A stretch of DNA of 64,000 nt from Bacteroides salyersiae WAL 10018 = DSM 18765 = JCM 12988. GTDB taxonomy: Bacteria; Bacteroidota; Bacteroidia; Bacteroidales; Bacteroidaceae. The position numbers and the translations under genes were made by a program. The notes beneath the pieces were generated by a model. It did not search any database. It saw only the letters and a program-made list of their open reading frames with translations, and was not told the DNA's origin. Positions 8,199 through 17,388 of this stretch are shown in pieces. The stretch covers positions 799,604 to 863,603 of the forward strand of contig NZ_KB905467.1 in NCBI RefSeq assembly GCF_000381365.1. Reading direction: 5' to 3'. Positions within the stretch are counted from its first letter, which is position 1. Each line of letters begins with the position of its first letter.

Positions 8199-8840
8199 TC
8201 ATTTTCCTTTTTTCATTCCTTTATAAATCAGGAAACCAACGATGAATACGCCGACGGCGATAAAGAAATAGCCTATCTCATGGCTGTATTCAGTTACGCG
8301 TGCCAATAGCTGTTCTTCACTTTCGATACCCGGAACGGATGCTAAATTGTATCCGATGGCGGCAAGGATCGCATTCCATAAACCGGCACCAAGAGTGGTG
8401 TATAGCAGGAAAGTGCCGAGCTTCATACGTGCCAGTCCTGCAGGAATGGAGATTAACTGACGTACGGCAGGAATGAGACGGCCGATAAAAGTGGAAAGAG
8501 CTCCATGCTTGTCGAAGTATTCTTCGGCATGTTGCACTTTAGCTTCATCGATAAGGCACATATGTCCGAAACGGCTGTTGGCAAACTTATAGACGATGGG
8601 ACGTCCCAGCCAGTAGGCCAGATAGTAGTTGATGATCGCTCCGATATTTGCACCGAGAGTAGCGAACAATACTACGAGATAAACATTCATCTCATCGTTT
8701 ACTGCTGCTTTGTAGGCGGCAGGAGGCACGACCACTTCGGACGGAAAAGGAATAAAAGAACTCTCGATGGCCATTAACAGAGTAATAGTCCAGTAGTTAA
8801 GGTGATCGAGACACCATTGAATAAAGGCTACAGATTCCAT
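8199..8840 (-). CDS. DedA family membrane protein
   Basis: A 213-residue inner-membrane protein of the DedA/SNARE-associated (VTT) family. It shows the typical ESSFIPFPSEVVVPPAAY motif near residues 26-43, the GRFIPAVRQLISIPAG-like motif (FIGRLIPAVRQLISIPAGLA, about 117-136) and several hydrophobic helices. DedA proteins are linked to membrane homeostasis, and some flip undecaprenyl phosphate or phosphatidylethanolamine; which lipid this one handles is unknown. It lies 23 bp downstream of the TPR gene on the same strand and is probably co-transcribed. Confidence 0.9.
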   Translation of the reverse strand: MESVAFIQWCLDHLNYWTITLLMAIESSFIPFPSEVVVPPAAYKAAVNDEMNVYLVVLFATLGANIGAIINYYLAYWLGRPIVYKFANSRFGHMCLIDEAKVQHAEEYFDKHGALSTFIGRLIPAVRQLISIPAGLARMKLGTFLLYTTLGAGLWNAILAAIGYNLASVPGIESEEQLLARVTEYSHEIGYFFIAVGVFIVGFLIYKGMKKGK

Positions 8841-8863
8841 TTGCTTTCTATTAATATTGGGTT

Positions 8864-10357
8864 TTAATCATTTTCTTTTTCATCCGGATATTCATTTTCA
8901 TCTTCATCTTCATCCTCGTCTTCATCCGAATCCTCATTCTTGAATTCATCGATTTCCTGTATAAATTGATCGATTTTCTTTCGCATGCCCCCATCGACAC
9001 AATCCAAAGCCATGGCTTCCTGAACATCTCGTAGGTTGAGAGGCGGATCCAGTAGCTGATTGTATTTTTCGAATCCTTTATAATCTTGCTGGATCAGACA
9101 GAGAGAAGCCAGGCGGATATCGATACTCGGATGTTCCGGTTCTAATCTTTTGGCTTCTTCGAGACACATGCGTGCATTCTCCAACATATTGCAATTTAGA
9201 TAGTAATTGCCTATTCGTATCAGTGTTTCCGCTTCGGGGGCACAGCGTATGGCAACTTTCCAAGACTCTTTTGCTTTATCGATTTCTTTTTCTTCCAGAT
9301 AAATATATCCTTCCTGTAGATAGAGTTCTGCGCTTTCGGGCGTCTTTTCCTTTGCTCTTTCGCAGATTTGATGAGCCTCTTCATATCTACCCATTTTGGA
9401 AAGGCAGTATGCTTCATTGCTGTATATATCTGTCAAGATAGGGGATTCCTCGTCTCCGATAAATTTTAAAGCCCGTTCGTAGTTTTGATAGCCCAGTTCC
9501 CAGTTTTCCAGATGAGTGTAGGCCAATCCGATAAACATATGGGCGAATTCGGGAGGAATACTTTGGCCTTTGAGTGCCAACTGATACTCTTGGATAGCTT
9601 TCGATTCATTCTCCAAGTGGAAAAAGCTATGGGCTTTCATGAGGTGGGCTTCTCCAAAATTCTCATCGGCAGCCAGGGCAAAATCGCAGGCTTCAATGGT
9701 TTTCTCAAATTCTTGCCGGTTAAAATGAGATTTGGCCAATCCGGTCCAATAGGACGGGTCGTAAGGATTTTTATCTATCAGTTTGTTATAGATATAGATT
9801 GCTTGCTCGTCGTGATCGCCACTGCGGTAACAGTCCGCCATAGCGGCCAGAAAATCCTCTTCTTCTTTGTATTCCTCTATGCCGAGCGTAAGCCACGATA
9901 ATGCTTTTTCGGGATATCCCATGTCCATATAGAGGTAAGACACATCAAGAATGGTGTTTAGCGATTCCTTGTCTTCAATAGAATCGAGCAATTTTTCCGC
10001 TTCATCCAGATTACCTTCGTTCAGCAGGATTTCGGCTTTCAGCAACTTGACTTCCGTTTCGTAGTTTTCGGTTATGCATTCGGCTACGTTCTTGGCTTTC
10101 TGGAGTTTCATGGTGTCCAGATACAGATAAGCCTGTTCTACCATGAGGTCGGTATGTCCCGGATGAAGTTCCAGGCCGTAGCTGATTACTTCCTGTGCTT
10201 CATCAAAGCGCCGACTGAGGGCATATCTGTCAGCAATATCCGCGAGTTGGTCTCCATCCAGATAAAGTGGTTTGTTTTCTTTTTTCGCCGTTTCGTAGTC
10301 GGCTATGAGTTCGTTTAGTTCCTGATCTTTATCAGATGAATTATTTTTTCTTGCCAT
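8864..10357 (-). CDS. Tetratricopeptide repeat protein with acidic tail
   Basis: A 497-residue soluble protein made almost entirely of TPR-like helical hairpins (roughly ten, from about residue 25 to 455; typical pieces are EKALSWLTLGIEEYKEEEDF and NPYDPSYWTGLAKSHFNRQE). There is no signal peptide or membrane helix, so it should be cytoplasmic. The last about 30 residues are nearly all Asp and Glu. TPR proteins act as protein-binding scaffolds; the partner is unknown. It is the upstream gene of a pair with dedA. Confidence 0.85.
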   Translation of the reverse strand: MARKNNSSDKDQELNELIADYETAKKENKPLYLDGDQLADIADRYALSRRFDEAQEVISYGLELHPGHTDLMVEQAYLYLDTMKLQKAKNVAECITENYETEVKLLKAEILLNEGNLDEAEKLLDSIEDKESLNTILDVSYLYMDMGYPEKALSWLTLGIEEYKEEEDFLAAMADCYRSGDHDEQAIYIYNKLIDKNPYDPSYWTGLAKSHFNRQEFEKTIEACDFALAADENFGEAHLMKAHSFFHLENESKAIQEYQLALKGQSIPPEFAHMFIGLAYTHLENWELGYQNYERALKFIGDEESPILTDIYSNEAYCLSKMGRYEEAHQICERAKEKTPESAELYLQEGYIYLEEKEIDKAKESWKVAIRCAPEAETLIRIGNYYLNCNMLENARMCLEEAKRLEPEHPSIDIRLASLCLIQQDYKGFEKYNQLLDPPLNLRDVQEAMALDCVDGGMRKKIDQFIQEIDEFKNEDSDEDEDEDEDENEYPDEKEND

Positions 10358-10395
10358 GTGATGTAGTGATAAGTGATTAGTAATTAATAATGTAA

Positions 10396-10456
10396 TGATA
10401 AGTGATTAGTGATTAGTAGGCTACGCTATATGCTGCATTGCACTAATCACTTATCA
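10396..10456. repeat. Intergenic hairpin with TGATTAG words
   Basis: The arms 10396-10411 and 10441-10456 are exact 16-bp reverse complements (TGATAAGTGATTAGTG). A further copy of the same word lies at about 10365-10380, so alternative pairings exist. It lies between glnS and the TPR gene, both on the minus strand, where it could end the glnS transcript. Confidence 0.7.
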
Positions 10457-10470
10457 CTTATCGCTTATCA

Positions 10471-12213
10471 CTATTTGTTAATTTTCCCCCATGTATCTTT
10501 CAACCCTACGGTACGGTTGAATACTAACTTGTCGGGAGTGGAGTCTTTGTCTATATTAAAATAACCGATTCGCTGGAATTGCAGATAAGAGAGATTAGGC
10601 AGGGTGGCTACGAATTTTTCGACGTAGCAGCGGTTAAGTATCTGCAATGAATCGGGGTTGATAATCTCTTTCATGGCTTCCAGGGCTTCGCAGTTTTTGG
10701 CTTCGCGGATGGCGGCCAGTTCGTCGCGTGGATTTTCTACTTTCCAGAGACGATCGTAAAGGCGTACTTCGGCAGGCAGGCAATGGGCGCAACTGAGCCA
10801 GTGCAGTGTCCCTTTGACCTTGCGGTTTGCATCGGGCATGCCGCTTTTGGTATGCGGGTCGTATTCACAGTACACTTCGGTTATCGTTCCGTTTTCATCT
10901 TTTTTGCAGCCTGTACACTTCACGATGTAGGCATTTTTGAGACGTACTTCCTGGCCCGGAGTCATTCGGAAATATTTTTTCGGAGCATCTTCCATGAAGT
11001 CTTCGCGTTCTATCCACAGTTCACGGCTGAATTCGATGGTATGGCTTCCGGCTTCCGGATCTTCGGGATTGTTGATGGCTTCCAGCTCTTCCACTTTGCC
11101 TTCGGGATAGTTGGTGATTATCAATTTTACCGGATTCAATACGGCGGAAACACGGGTTGCACGAATATTCAGATCTTCGCGAACGGCACTTTCCAGCAGC
11201 GCGAACTCATTAAGCGCATCGTAGGTGGTATATCCTATTTTATCAACGAACTTACGGATGGACTCCGGGGAGTATCCGCGACGGCGGAATCCGCAGATGG
11301 TAGGCATACGGGGGTCGTCCCAGCCGTTCACCAAGCCTTCTTTCACCAGAGTAAGCAGGTTGCGTTTACTCATCAGGGTATAACTGAGGTTTAACTTGTT
11401 GAATTCGTACTGGCGGGGGCGGTTATCGTTCAGGTCGTTGCCTTCTTTGAGCCAGTCGATAAACAGGTCGTACAGTGGACGGTGCACGACGAACTCCAAC
11501 GTACAGAGTGAATGGGTAACTCCTTCGAAGAAGTCACTTTGTCCGTGTGCAAAGTCGTACATCGGGTAGGCTTTCCAAGTGGTTCCGGTACGGTGGTGAG
11601 GATGTTTCACCACACGATAGATAATCGGGTCGCGGAAGTGCATATTCGGGTTTGCCATGTCGATTTTGGCACGGAGCACCATAGCACCTTCTTCGATCTC
11701 GCCACTGTTCATCTTGCGGAACAGGGTAAGGCTCTCTTCGACAGGACGGTTGCGGTAAGGGCTTTCGGTTCCCGGTTGGGTGGGAGTTCCTTTTTGTGCG
11801 GCGATTTGTTCGGAAGTCTGCTCGTCGATGTAGGCTTTTCCTTCTTGGATCAACCGTACGGCAAAGTCCCAGAGTTGCTGGAAATAATCGGATGCATAAT
11901 ACACATTTCCCCACTCGAAACCCAGCCATTTGATATCTTCTTCGATGGCTTCTACATACTCTACGTCCTCTTTGGTCGGGTTTGTATCGTCGAAACGAAG
12001 GTTGCACACGCCACCGTGACGGGCTGCCAGACCGAAATCAAGGCAAATAGCCTTGGCATGGCCGATATGAAGGTAGCCGTTCGGTTCCGGCGGGAAACGT
12101 GTCTGCACCTTTCCTCCGTTTTTACCTTCTTTTAAATCATTTTCTACAATTTGCTCAATAAAGTTGAGGCTTTTCTTTTCGCCTGTAACCTCTTCGTCCT
12201 TAATATCTGTCAT
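10471..12213 (-). CDS. glnS: Glutaminyl-tRNA synthetase
   Basis: A 580-residue class I aminoacyl-tRNA synthetase that charges tRNA-Gln. Catalytic motifs are visible: PPEPNGYLHIGHAKA with HIGH at 49-52, and the KMSKS-type loop as LMSKRNL near residue 285. The extended GlnRS C-terminal beta-barrels carry the anticodon-binding part, including RLYDRLWKVENPRDE near 475. Length fits bacterial GlnRS (about 555-580). Two pairs of Cys (CTGCK, and CAHC further on) occur in the anticodon-binding region. The gene stands alone on the minus strand. Confidence 0.96.
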   Translation of the reverse strand: MTDIKDEEVTGEKKSLNFIEQIVENDLKEGKNGGKVQTRFPPEPNGYLHIGHAKAICLDFGLAARHGGVCNLRFDDTNPTKEDVEYVEAIEEDIKWLGFEWGNVYYASDYFQQLWDFAVRLIQEGKAYIDEQTSEQIAAQKGTPTQPGTESPYRNRPVEESLTLFRKMNSGEIEEGAMVLRAKIDMANPNMHFRDPIIYRVVKHPHHRTGTTWKAYPMYDFAHGQSDFFEGVTHSLCTLEFVVHRPLYDLFIDWLKEGNDLNDNRPRQYEFNKLNLSYTLMSKRNLLTLVKEGLVNGWDDPRMPTICGFRRRGYSPESIRKFVDKIGYTTYDALNEFALLESAVREDLNIRATRVSAVLNPVKLIITNYPEGKVEELEAINNPEDPEAGSHTIEFSRELWIEREDFMEDAPKKYFRMTPGQEVRLKNAYIVKCTGCKKDENGTITEVYCEYDPHTKSGMPDANRKVKGTLHWLSCAHCLPAEVRLYDRLWKVENPRDELAAIREAKNCEALEAMKEIINPDSLQILNRCYVEKFVATLPNLSYLQFQRIGYFNIDKDSTPDKLVFNRTVGLKDTWGKINK

Positions 12214-12311
12214 AGCGTTTAAATAAGTTATGAGTTACGAGAGATAATAACTGCTGAAGATGACTCGTAACCAAATATGCTACAAAAGTATGATATTTTT
12301 TTCGTATATCC

Positions 12312-13127
12312 TTATTTCACCGGAATATATCCGCTCTTTTTTATTATATCCTGTCCTTCGCCGGAGAGAATAAAGTCGATGAGAGGGGCTACTGCTTCTT
12401 TGTTGTTCGCATTATAGTAATAGTAAAGGGGACGCACGATAGGGTAAGTTTTATTTGTCGCGTTTTCCACACTGGGATGGGCATAATGCATGCCGTTATC
12501 GTAGGATACGGCTAATGTTTTGACACGTGGTGATACATAGGCCAGACCGACATAGCCGATAGCACCTTTGGTCTGGCTGACAGATTGAATCACGGCACCG
12601 GTGGCGGGCATGGAAAGGCTGCCGGACATGTAGTTCTTGTTCTTCAGTACGCTTTCTTTGAAGAACTCGTAAGTTCCCGAAGAAGTCTCGCGGGAGTAAA
12701 CGATGATTTTCCGGTTTTCACCTCCTACCTGTTGCCAGTTGGTGATTTTACCACGGAAGATGTCTTCCAGTTGCTGACGTGTAAGCTGTTTTACCGGATT
12801 GGAGGGATGCACCACCACGGCCAAGGCGTCATAGGCGACAATCGTCTCTTCTATATCTGTTTGGACGGCTTTAGCTTTCATCTTTTCACTGAACTTGATG
12901 GGACGGGAAGCCATGGCAATGTCTGTTGTGTTGTCCATCAATGCGGCGATACCCACACCGGTTCCGCCTCCGGTGACGGTGACGCGCGCATCGGCATGTT
13001 TGTTCATGAAACGCTCTGCAGTTTGCTGGGCAACCGGAAGGACGGTATCACTACCCTTGATGCGTTGGGCATGGAGACTGGTAATGGCAAGGGAAAAAAA
13101 TAGAAATAATATACTTTTTACTTTCAT
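12312..13127 (-). CDS. pstS: Phosphate ABC transporter substrate-binding protein
   Basis: A 271-residue periplasmic protein with a signal peptide (ILFLFFSLAITSLHAQ). Phosphate-binding family motifs are clear: GSDTVLP after the signal, TGGGTGVGIAAL, the hinge region ITNWQQVGGEN and the RETSSGTYEFF motif that contacts phosphate. It delivers phosphate to the PstCAB permease. It is divergent from pstC, sharing a 263-bp regulatory gap that contains direct ATTGTAA repeats. Confidence 0.95.
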   Translation of the reverse strand: MKVKSILFLFFSLAITSLHAQRIKGSDTVLPVAQQTAERFMNKHADARVTVTGGGTGVGIAALMDNTTDIAMASRPIKFSEKMKAKAVQTDIEETIVAYDALAVVVHPSNPVKQLTRQQLEDIFRGKITNWQQVGGENRKIIVYSRETSSGTYEFFKESVLKNKNYMSGSLSMPATGAVIQSVSQTKGAIGYVGLAYVSPRVKTLAVSYDNGMHYAHPSVENATNKTYPIVRPLYYYYNANNKEAVAPLIDFILSGEGQDIIKKSGYIPVK

Positions 13128-13291
13128 GGGAATGATGAATTATGATTTAATATACATGAACTGACTATTATTTGAAATAGATTCAACTTATGGGTTTTAT
13201 GAATGATAATTTATGGGGGCAATGACTGATTGCGATGGCAAATTAAAGGAGAAGATGTTACATTGCTGTTTCAAAATCTTCTTCGGTATTC

Positions 13292-13309
13292 ATTGTAACA
13301 GGATTGTAA
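13292..13309 (+). promoter_or_regulatory. Pho-box-like direct repeats upstream of pstC
   Basis: ATTGTAA occurs at 13292-13298 and again at 13303-13309, exactly 11 bp apart (one helical turn), in the divergent pstS-pstC gap. Response regulators of the PhoB type bind such direct repeats. A TTCCTTTG stretch (13365-13372) resembles the Bacteroides -7 box and fits translation from the ATG at 13391. The regulator for this organism is not shown by the sequence. Confidence 0.45.
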
Positions 13310-13390
13310 TATGTTTGAAACAATTCCTTCAAACGATGTTCACACCGTCTTAACATAATACCCTTTCCTTTGCATCAGAAATCAACAGGT

Positions 13391-14587
13391 ATGAAGAAGA
13401 TTTTTGAAAAGATAGTGGAAGGAATATTGACTTGTAGCGGTTTTGTTACAAGTATTACGATCCTGCTTATCGTACTGTTCTTGTTTACCGAAGCATTCGG
13501 GCTGTTTGGCAGTAAAGTGATAGAAGAAGGATATGTTCTCGCTTTGAATAAGGAGAATAAGGTCAATCAACTGAGTCCGGCTCAGATAAAAGATGTTTTC
13601 GATGAAGAGATAACGAACTGGGAAGAACTCGGTGGGGAGAATCTCCCTATCCGGGTTTTCCGTTTGGAGGATATCACCCGGTATTATACGGAAGAAGAAT
13701 TGGGGGATGCTTATCAACATGCCGGGGCATGTATTACGAAACTGGTTGAAAAGACTCCGGGAATTGTTGCTTTTGTTCCGCAGCAGTTTATCACCGAACC
13801 GGAACAGGTGCATTTTATCAAAGACAATACGATTTCTGTGAAAGACGTGTTTGCAGGCGCTGAGTGGTTTCCTACGGCAACTCCGGCGCCTTTATTCGGC
13901 TTTTTACCTTTGATTACGGGCACGTTGTGGGTGAGTCTTTTTGCGATTCTTATAGCGTTGCCTTTCGGACTTTCGGTTTCTATTTATATGTCCGAAATAG
14001 CCGGTTCGAAAGTGCGTAAATGGTTGAAACCTGTTATTGAATTGTTGAGTGGCATACCATCGGTGGTGTACGGGTTCTTCGGGCTGATTGTAATAGTGCC
14101 GTTTATACAGAAGGTGTTCGATCTCCCGGTGGGAGAGAGCGGGTTGGCAGGAAGCATTGTGCTGGCTATCATGGCATTGCCTACCATTATTACCGTTACG
14201 GAAGACGCCATGCGTAATTGTCCGCGAGCCATGCGTGAAGCGAGTCTGGCTTTGGGAGCTTCGCAATGGCAGACTACCTATAAAGTGGTTATTCCGTATT
14301 CTATTTCCGGCATAACTTCGGGGGTGGTACTGGGCATCGGCCGTGCTATCGGTGAAACAATGGCCGTGCTGATGGTAACCGGAAATGCTGCGGTGATTCC
14401 GACTACTATTCTGGAACCTCTGCGCACCATTCCCGCTACTATTGCTGCCGAACTGGGAGAAGCCCCTGCAGGAGGCCCTCATTACCAGGCTTTGTTCTTG
14501 CTGGGGGTAGTGCTGTTCTTTATTACATTAATAATCAATTTTAGCGTGGAATATATTTCGTCCAAAGGTGTGAAACGCAGCAAATGA
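13391..14587 (+). CDS. pstC: Phosphate ABC transporter permease PstC with a PstS-like periplasmic insert
   Basis: I use the ATG at 13391 (398 residues) because the longer reading would start at TTG 13370, inside a likely -7 box. After TM1 (about 15-38) comes a loop of roughly 100 residues with NQLSPAQIKDVF followed by ITNWEELGGEN (74-84). This closely matches NPVKQLTRQQLEDIF and ITNWQQVGGEN of the PstS encoded next door. It is followed by TM2-TM6 and the ABC permease EAA-like region (EASLALGASQWQTTYKVVIP). PstC and PstA form the channel for phosphate. The tethered half-lobe is unlike E. coli PstC. Confidence 0.92.
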   Translation: MKKIFEKIVEGILTCSGFVTSITILLIVLFLFTEAFGLFGSKVIEEGYVLALNKENKVNQLSPAQIKDVFDEEITNWEELGGENLPIRVFRLEDITRYYTEEELGDAYQHAGACITKLVEKTPGIVAFVPQQFITEPEQVHFIKDNTISVKDVFAGAEWFPTATPAPLFGFLPLITGTLWVSLFAILIALPFGLSVSIYMSEIAGSKVRKWLKPVIELLSGIPSVVYGFFGLIVIVPFIQKVFDLPVGESGLAGSIVLAIMALPTIITVTEDAMRNCPRAMREASLALGASQWQTTYKVVIPYSISGITSGVVLGIGRAIGETMAVLMVTGNAAVIPTTILEPLRTIPATIAAELGEAPAGGPHYQALFLLGVVLFFITLIINFSVEYISSKGVKRSK

Positions 14588-14718
14588 AAACGGATAGTAC
14601 ACTTGATGAAGGTTAGCAATATATCAGATGCGAACCAACACTATATCAAGTGAATGCTGACAATATATCAGATGTATGCTAACAATATATCAAATGAATG
14701 CCGACAGTGTATCAGATG
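14587..14718 (+). repeat. Degenerate 22-bp tandem repeat array between pstC and pstA
   Basis: Five consecutive 22-bp units run 14609-14630, 14631-14652, 14653-14674, 14675-14696 and 14697-14718; the consensus is close to AATGCTAACAATATATCAGATG. A weaker sixth unit starts at 14587. The unit length is not a multiple of three, and the array fills almost the whole pstC-pstA gap, so it is non-coding DNA or mRNA. Confidence 0.85.
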
Positions 14719-14738
14719 AAAAAGAAAAATAAATAGAG

Positions 14739-15614
14739 ATGGAAATAACAAGTAATAATAAAGCCAAACGCCGTTCGCAGAAGATCGCTTTCGGAATATT
14801 CCGTTTGTTGAGTGTATGCATCGTCTTGATTCTTTTTACGATATTGGGTTTCATTATATATAGAGGTGTCGGTGTCATCAGTTGGGATTTTATCTTTTCG
14901 GCACCTACCGATGGTATGACGGGAGGAGGTATCTGGCCCGCTATTGTAGGTACATTTTATCTGATGGTAGGTAGTGCGCTTTTCGCTTTTCCGGTGGGGG
15001 TGATGAGTGGCATTTATATGAATGAATATGCTCCGAAAGGGAAACTCGTTCGTTTTATACGTGTGATGACAAATAATCTGAGTGGTATTCCGTCTATTGT
15101 ATTCGGGCTTTTCGGTATGGCTTTGTTTGTGAACTATCTTGGTTTTGGCGATAGCATACTGGCCGGTTCGCTGACACTGGGATTGCTTTGTGTACCTTTG
15201 GTGATCCGTACTACGGAAGAGGCCTTGAAGGCGATTCCCGATAGTTTACGCGAGGGAAGCCGGGCTTTGGGGGCTACTAAATTACAGACTATCTGGCATG
15301 TTATTTTACCGATGGGAGTTCCTAATATCATAACCGGACTGATTCTTGCTTTGGGACGTGTATCCGGCGAAACGGCTCCGATATTGTTTACTTGTGCGGC
15401 TTATTTCTTGCCGCAGTTGCCTACAAGTATTTTAGATCAGTGTATGGCCTTGCCCTATCACCTGTATGTGATATCGACCAGTGGGACAGATATGGATGCC
15501 CAGCTACCGTTGGCCTATGGCACGGCGTTGGTACTGATTGTGATCATATTGCTGATAAATTTATTGGCAAATGCATTAAGAAGATATTTTGAGAAAAAGG
15601 TAAGAACAAATTAA
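14739..15614 (+). CDS. pstA: Phosphate ABC transporter permease PstA
   Basis: A 291-residue inner-membrane protein with six predicted helices and the binding-protein-dependent permease signature (EGSRALGATKLQTIWHVILP, about 168-187), which docks on the PstB ATPase. It pairs with PstC to form the phosphate channel. Lengths and motifs are normal for the family. It lies in the order pstC-pstA-pstB-phoU, separated from pstC by the 22-bp repeat array and from pstB by a long hairpin. The two gaps could set different levels of the subunits. Confidence 0.95.
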   Translation: MEITSNNKAKRRSQKIAFGIFRLLSVCIVLILFTILGFIIYRGVGVISWDFIFSAPTDGMTGGGIWPAIVGTFYLMVGSALFAFPVGVMSGIYMNEYAPKGKLVRFIRVMTNNLSGIPSIVFGLFGMALFVNYLGFGDSILAGSLTLGLLCVPLVIRTTEEALKAIPDSLREGSRALGATKLQTIWHVILPMGVPNIITGLILALGRVSGETAPILFTCAAYFLPQLPTSILDQCMALPYHLYVISTSGTDMDAQLPLAYGTALVLIVIILLINLLANALRRYFEKKVRTN

Positions 15615-15626
15615 AGAGACAGATGG

Positions 15627-15814
15627 ATTTACGATTAGACGATTTACGAATTACGATTGAAGTTAGATAAAGAGATTTTATGATTAGACGATTTACAATT
15701 GGAGATAAATGGATTTACGGTACTATAAATTGCAATACAACTCGAAACGAAATGCGATGCAATTCAAGACAGTTGTAATATCAATCGTAAATTGTAAATC
15801 GTCTAATTGTAAAT
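15627..15814. repeat. Long hairpin between pstA and pstB (34-bp arms)
   Basis: The arms 15627-15660 and 15781-15814 pair as reverse complements over 34 bp with about three mismatches; the arms consist of ATTTACGATTAGACG words. The 120-nt loop contains another partial copy (15680-15700). Sitting inside an operon, it may attenuate, stabilise or process the pst mRNA. Confidence 0.75.
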
Positions 15815-15832
15815 AAAAAGAATGATATTTTT

Positions 15833-16579
15833 ATGATAAATGCCCGTGATGTAAATTTTTGGTATGGTGACTTTCATGCTTTGAAAGGGATCAGTATGGA
15901 GATAGAAGAGAAGTCCGTAGTTGCTTTTATCGGCCCTTCCGGATGCGGTAAATCTACTTTTCTCCGCCTGTTTAACCGTATGAATGATTTGATTCCTGCC
16001 ACCCGTCTGACAGGAGAAATCCGTATCAATGGTGAGAATATCTACGATAAGGGGATAGAAGTAGATGAACTACGGAAAAACGTAGGAATGGTTTTTCAGC
16101 GTCCGAATCCTTTTCCGAAAAGTATTTTTGAAAATGTTGCCTATGGCTTGCGTGTAAATGGAGTGAAAGACAATGCTTTCATCCGTCAACGGGTGGAAGA
16201 GACCCTGAAAGGTGCTGCGCTTTGGGATGAGGTGAAAGATAAGTTGAAGGAGTCGGCGTACGCTCTTTCCGGCGGACAGCAGCAGCGCCTTTGTATTGCC
16301 CGTGCAATGGCTGTTTCTCCTACGGTTTTGTTGATGGATGAACCGGCATCCGCACTCGATCCCATTTCTACTGCAAAGGTGGAGGAGCTGATTCATGAGT
16401 TGAAGGAGCGATACACCATTGTGATCGTGACGCACAATATGCAGCAGGCTGCCCGCGTTAGTGATAAAACGGCTTTCTTCTATCTGGGGCAAATGGTGGA
16501 ATACGACGATACAAAGAAAATTTTTACAAATCCGGAAAAAGAGGCAACACAGAATTATATTACCGGGAGGTTTGGGTAG
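15833..16579 (+). CDS. pstB: Phosphate ABC transporter ATP-binding protein
   Basis: A 248-residue ABC ATPase that powers phosphate import. Walker A is GPSGCGKST (34-42), the Q-loop lies in VGMVFQRPNPFPKS, the signature is LSGGQQQRLCIARA and Walker B is VLLMDEPASALDP, followed by the switch His in IVIVTHNMQQA. PNPFPKSI is a hallmark of PstB rather than other ABC ATPases. It is followed 62 bp later by phoU in the same operon. Confidence 0.97.
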   Translation: MINARDVNFWYGDFHALKGISMEIEEKSVVAFIGPSGCGKSTFLRLFNRMNDLIPATRLTGEIRINGENIYDKGIEVDELRKNVGMVFQRPNPFPKSIFENVAYGLRVNGVKDNAFIRQRVEETLKGAALWDEVKDKLKESAYALSGGQQQRLCIARAMAVSPTVLLMDEPASALDPISTAKVEELIHELKERYTIVIVTHNMQQAARVSDKTAFFYLGQMVEYDDTKKIFTNPEKEATQNYITGRFG

Positions 16580-16641
16580 GAATCTATGTGGATGTCGGGT
16601 CCGGTATTCCTTAATTTTTAAATTTTTAATTATTTCATACT

Positions 16642-17331
16642 ATGGTAAAGTTTATAGAATCGGAGCTCATTCTGCTTAAAAAAGAGATTGACGAAATGTG
16701 GACACTGGTTTATAATCAGTTGGATAGGGCAGGAGAGGCTGTACTCACGCTCGATAAAGAGTTGGCTCAACAGGTTATTGTCCGTGAACGGCGGGTGAAT
16801 GCTTTTGAGCTTAAGATAGACAGCGATGTGGAGGATGTGATTGCTTTGTATAATCCGGTAGCCATTGATTTGCGCTTTGTGCTTGCAATGCTCAAAATAA
16901 ATACCAATCTGGAACGCCTGGGAGATTTTGCCGAAGGAATTGCCCGTTTCGTATTGAAGTGTGAAGAGCCTGCATTGGACCCGGACTTACTGAAACATCT
17001 GCGTTTGGAGGAGATGCAGGGGGAGGTGCTCTCTATGCTCGAACTGGCAAAACGTGCCTTGAATGAGGAAAGTATCGAATTGGCAACATCGGTTTTTGCG
17101 AAGGATAATCTTCTGGATGAAATCAATGCCGGGGCTACCTCCGTTCTTGCCGGCTATATGAAAGAACATCCGGAAAGCATGCTTTCCTGTCTGAATCTTG
17201 TCAGTGTATTCCGTAAGTTGGAACGCTCCGGAGACCATATAACGAATATTGCCGAAGAAATTGTGTTCTTCATTGATGCAAAGGTGCTCAAGCACAGCGG
17301 AAAGACGGATGAACACTATCAGGAAAAGTAA
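16642..17331 (+). CDS. phoU: Phosphate transport regulator PhoU
   Basis: A 229-residue, all-helical cytoplasmic protein with the two PhoU three-helix repeats. Each repeat carries a metal-binding signature of the ExxxD type (RLGDFAEGIARF near 93-104 and KLERSGDHITNIAEEIVF near 192-209). PhoU links Pst transport to the PhoR/PhoB two-component system and prevents uncontrolled uptake. It is the last gene of the pst operon; a strong hairpin follows at 17389-17416. No phoR or phoB homologue lies in this window. Confidence 0.95.
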   Translation: MVKFIESELILLKKEIDEMWTLVYNQLDRAGEAVLTLDKELAQQVIVRERRVNAFELKIDSDVEDVIALYNPVAIDLRFVLAMLKINTNLERLGDFAEGIARFVLKCEEPALDPDLLKHLRLEEMQGEVLSMLELAKRALNEESIELATSVFAKDNLLDEINAGATSVLAGYMKEHPESMLSCLNLVSVFRKLERSGDHITNIAEEIVFFIDAKVLKHSGKTDEHYQEK

Positions 17332-17388
17332 CATTTTGAAACTTTTTATACAAAAATTAGTGCTACTTAAAAAAATGTTCTATATTTG

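Noticed and set aside
10783..12135. Long plus-strand ORFs (203 and 207 codons) opposite glnS
   Set aside because: They are antisense shadows of a GC-richer conserved gene; no start signal or family similarity is apparent.
14587..14718. Possible CRISPR array (regular repeats)
   Set aside because: The 22-bp units are directly adjacent and degenerate, with no unique spacers, and no cas genes are in the window.
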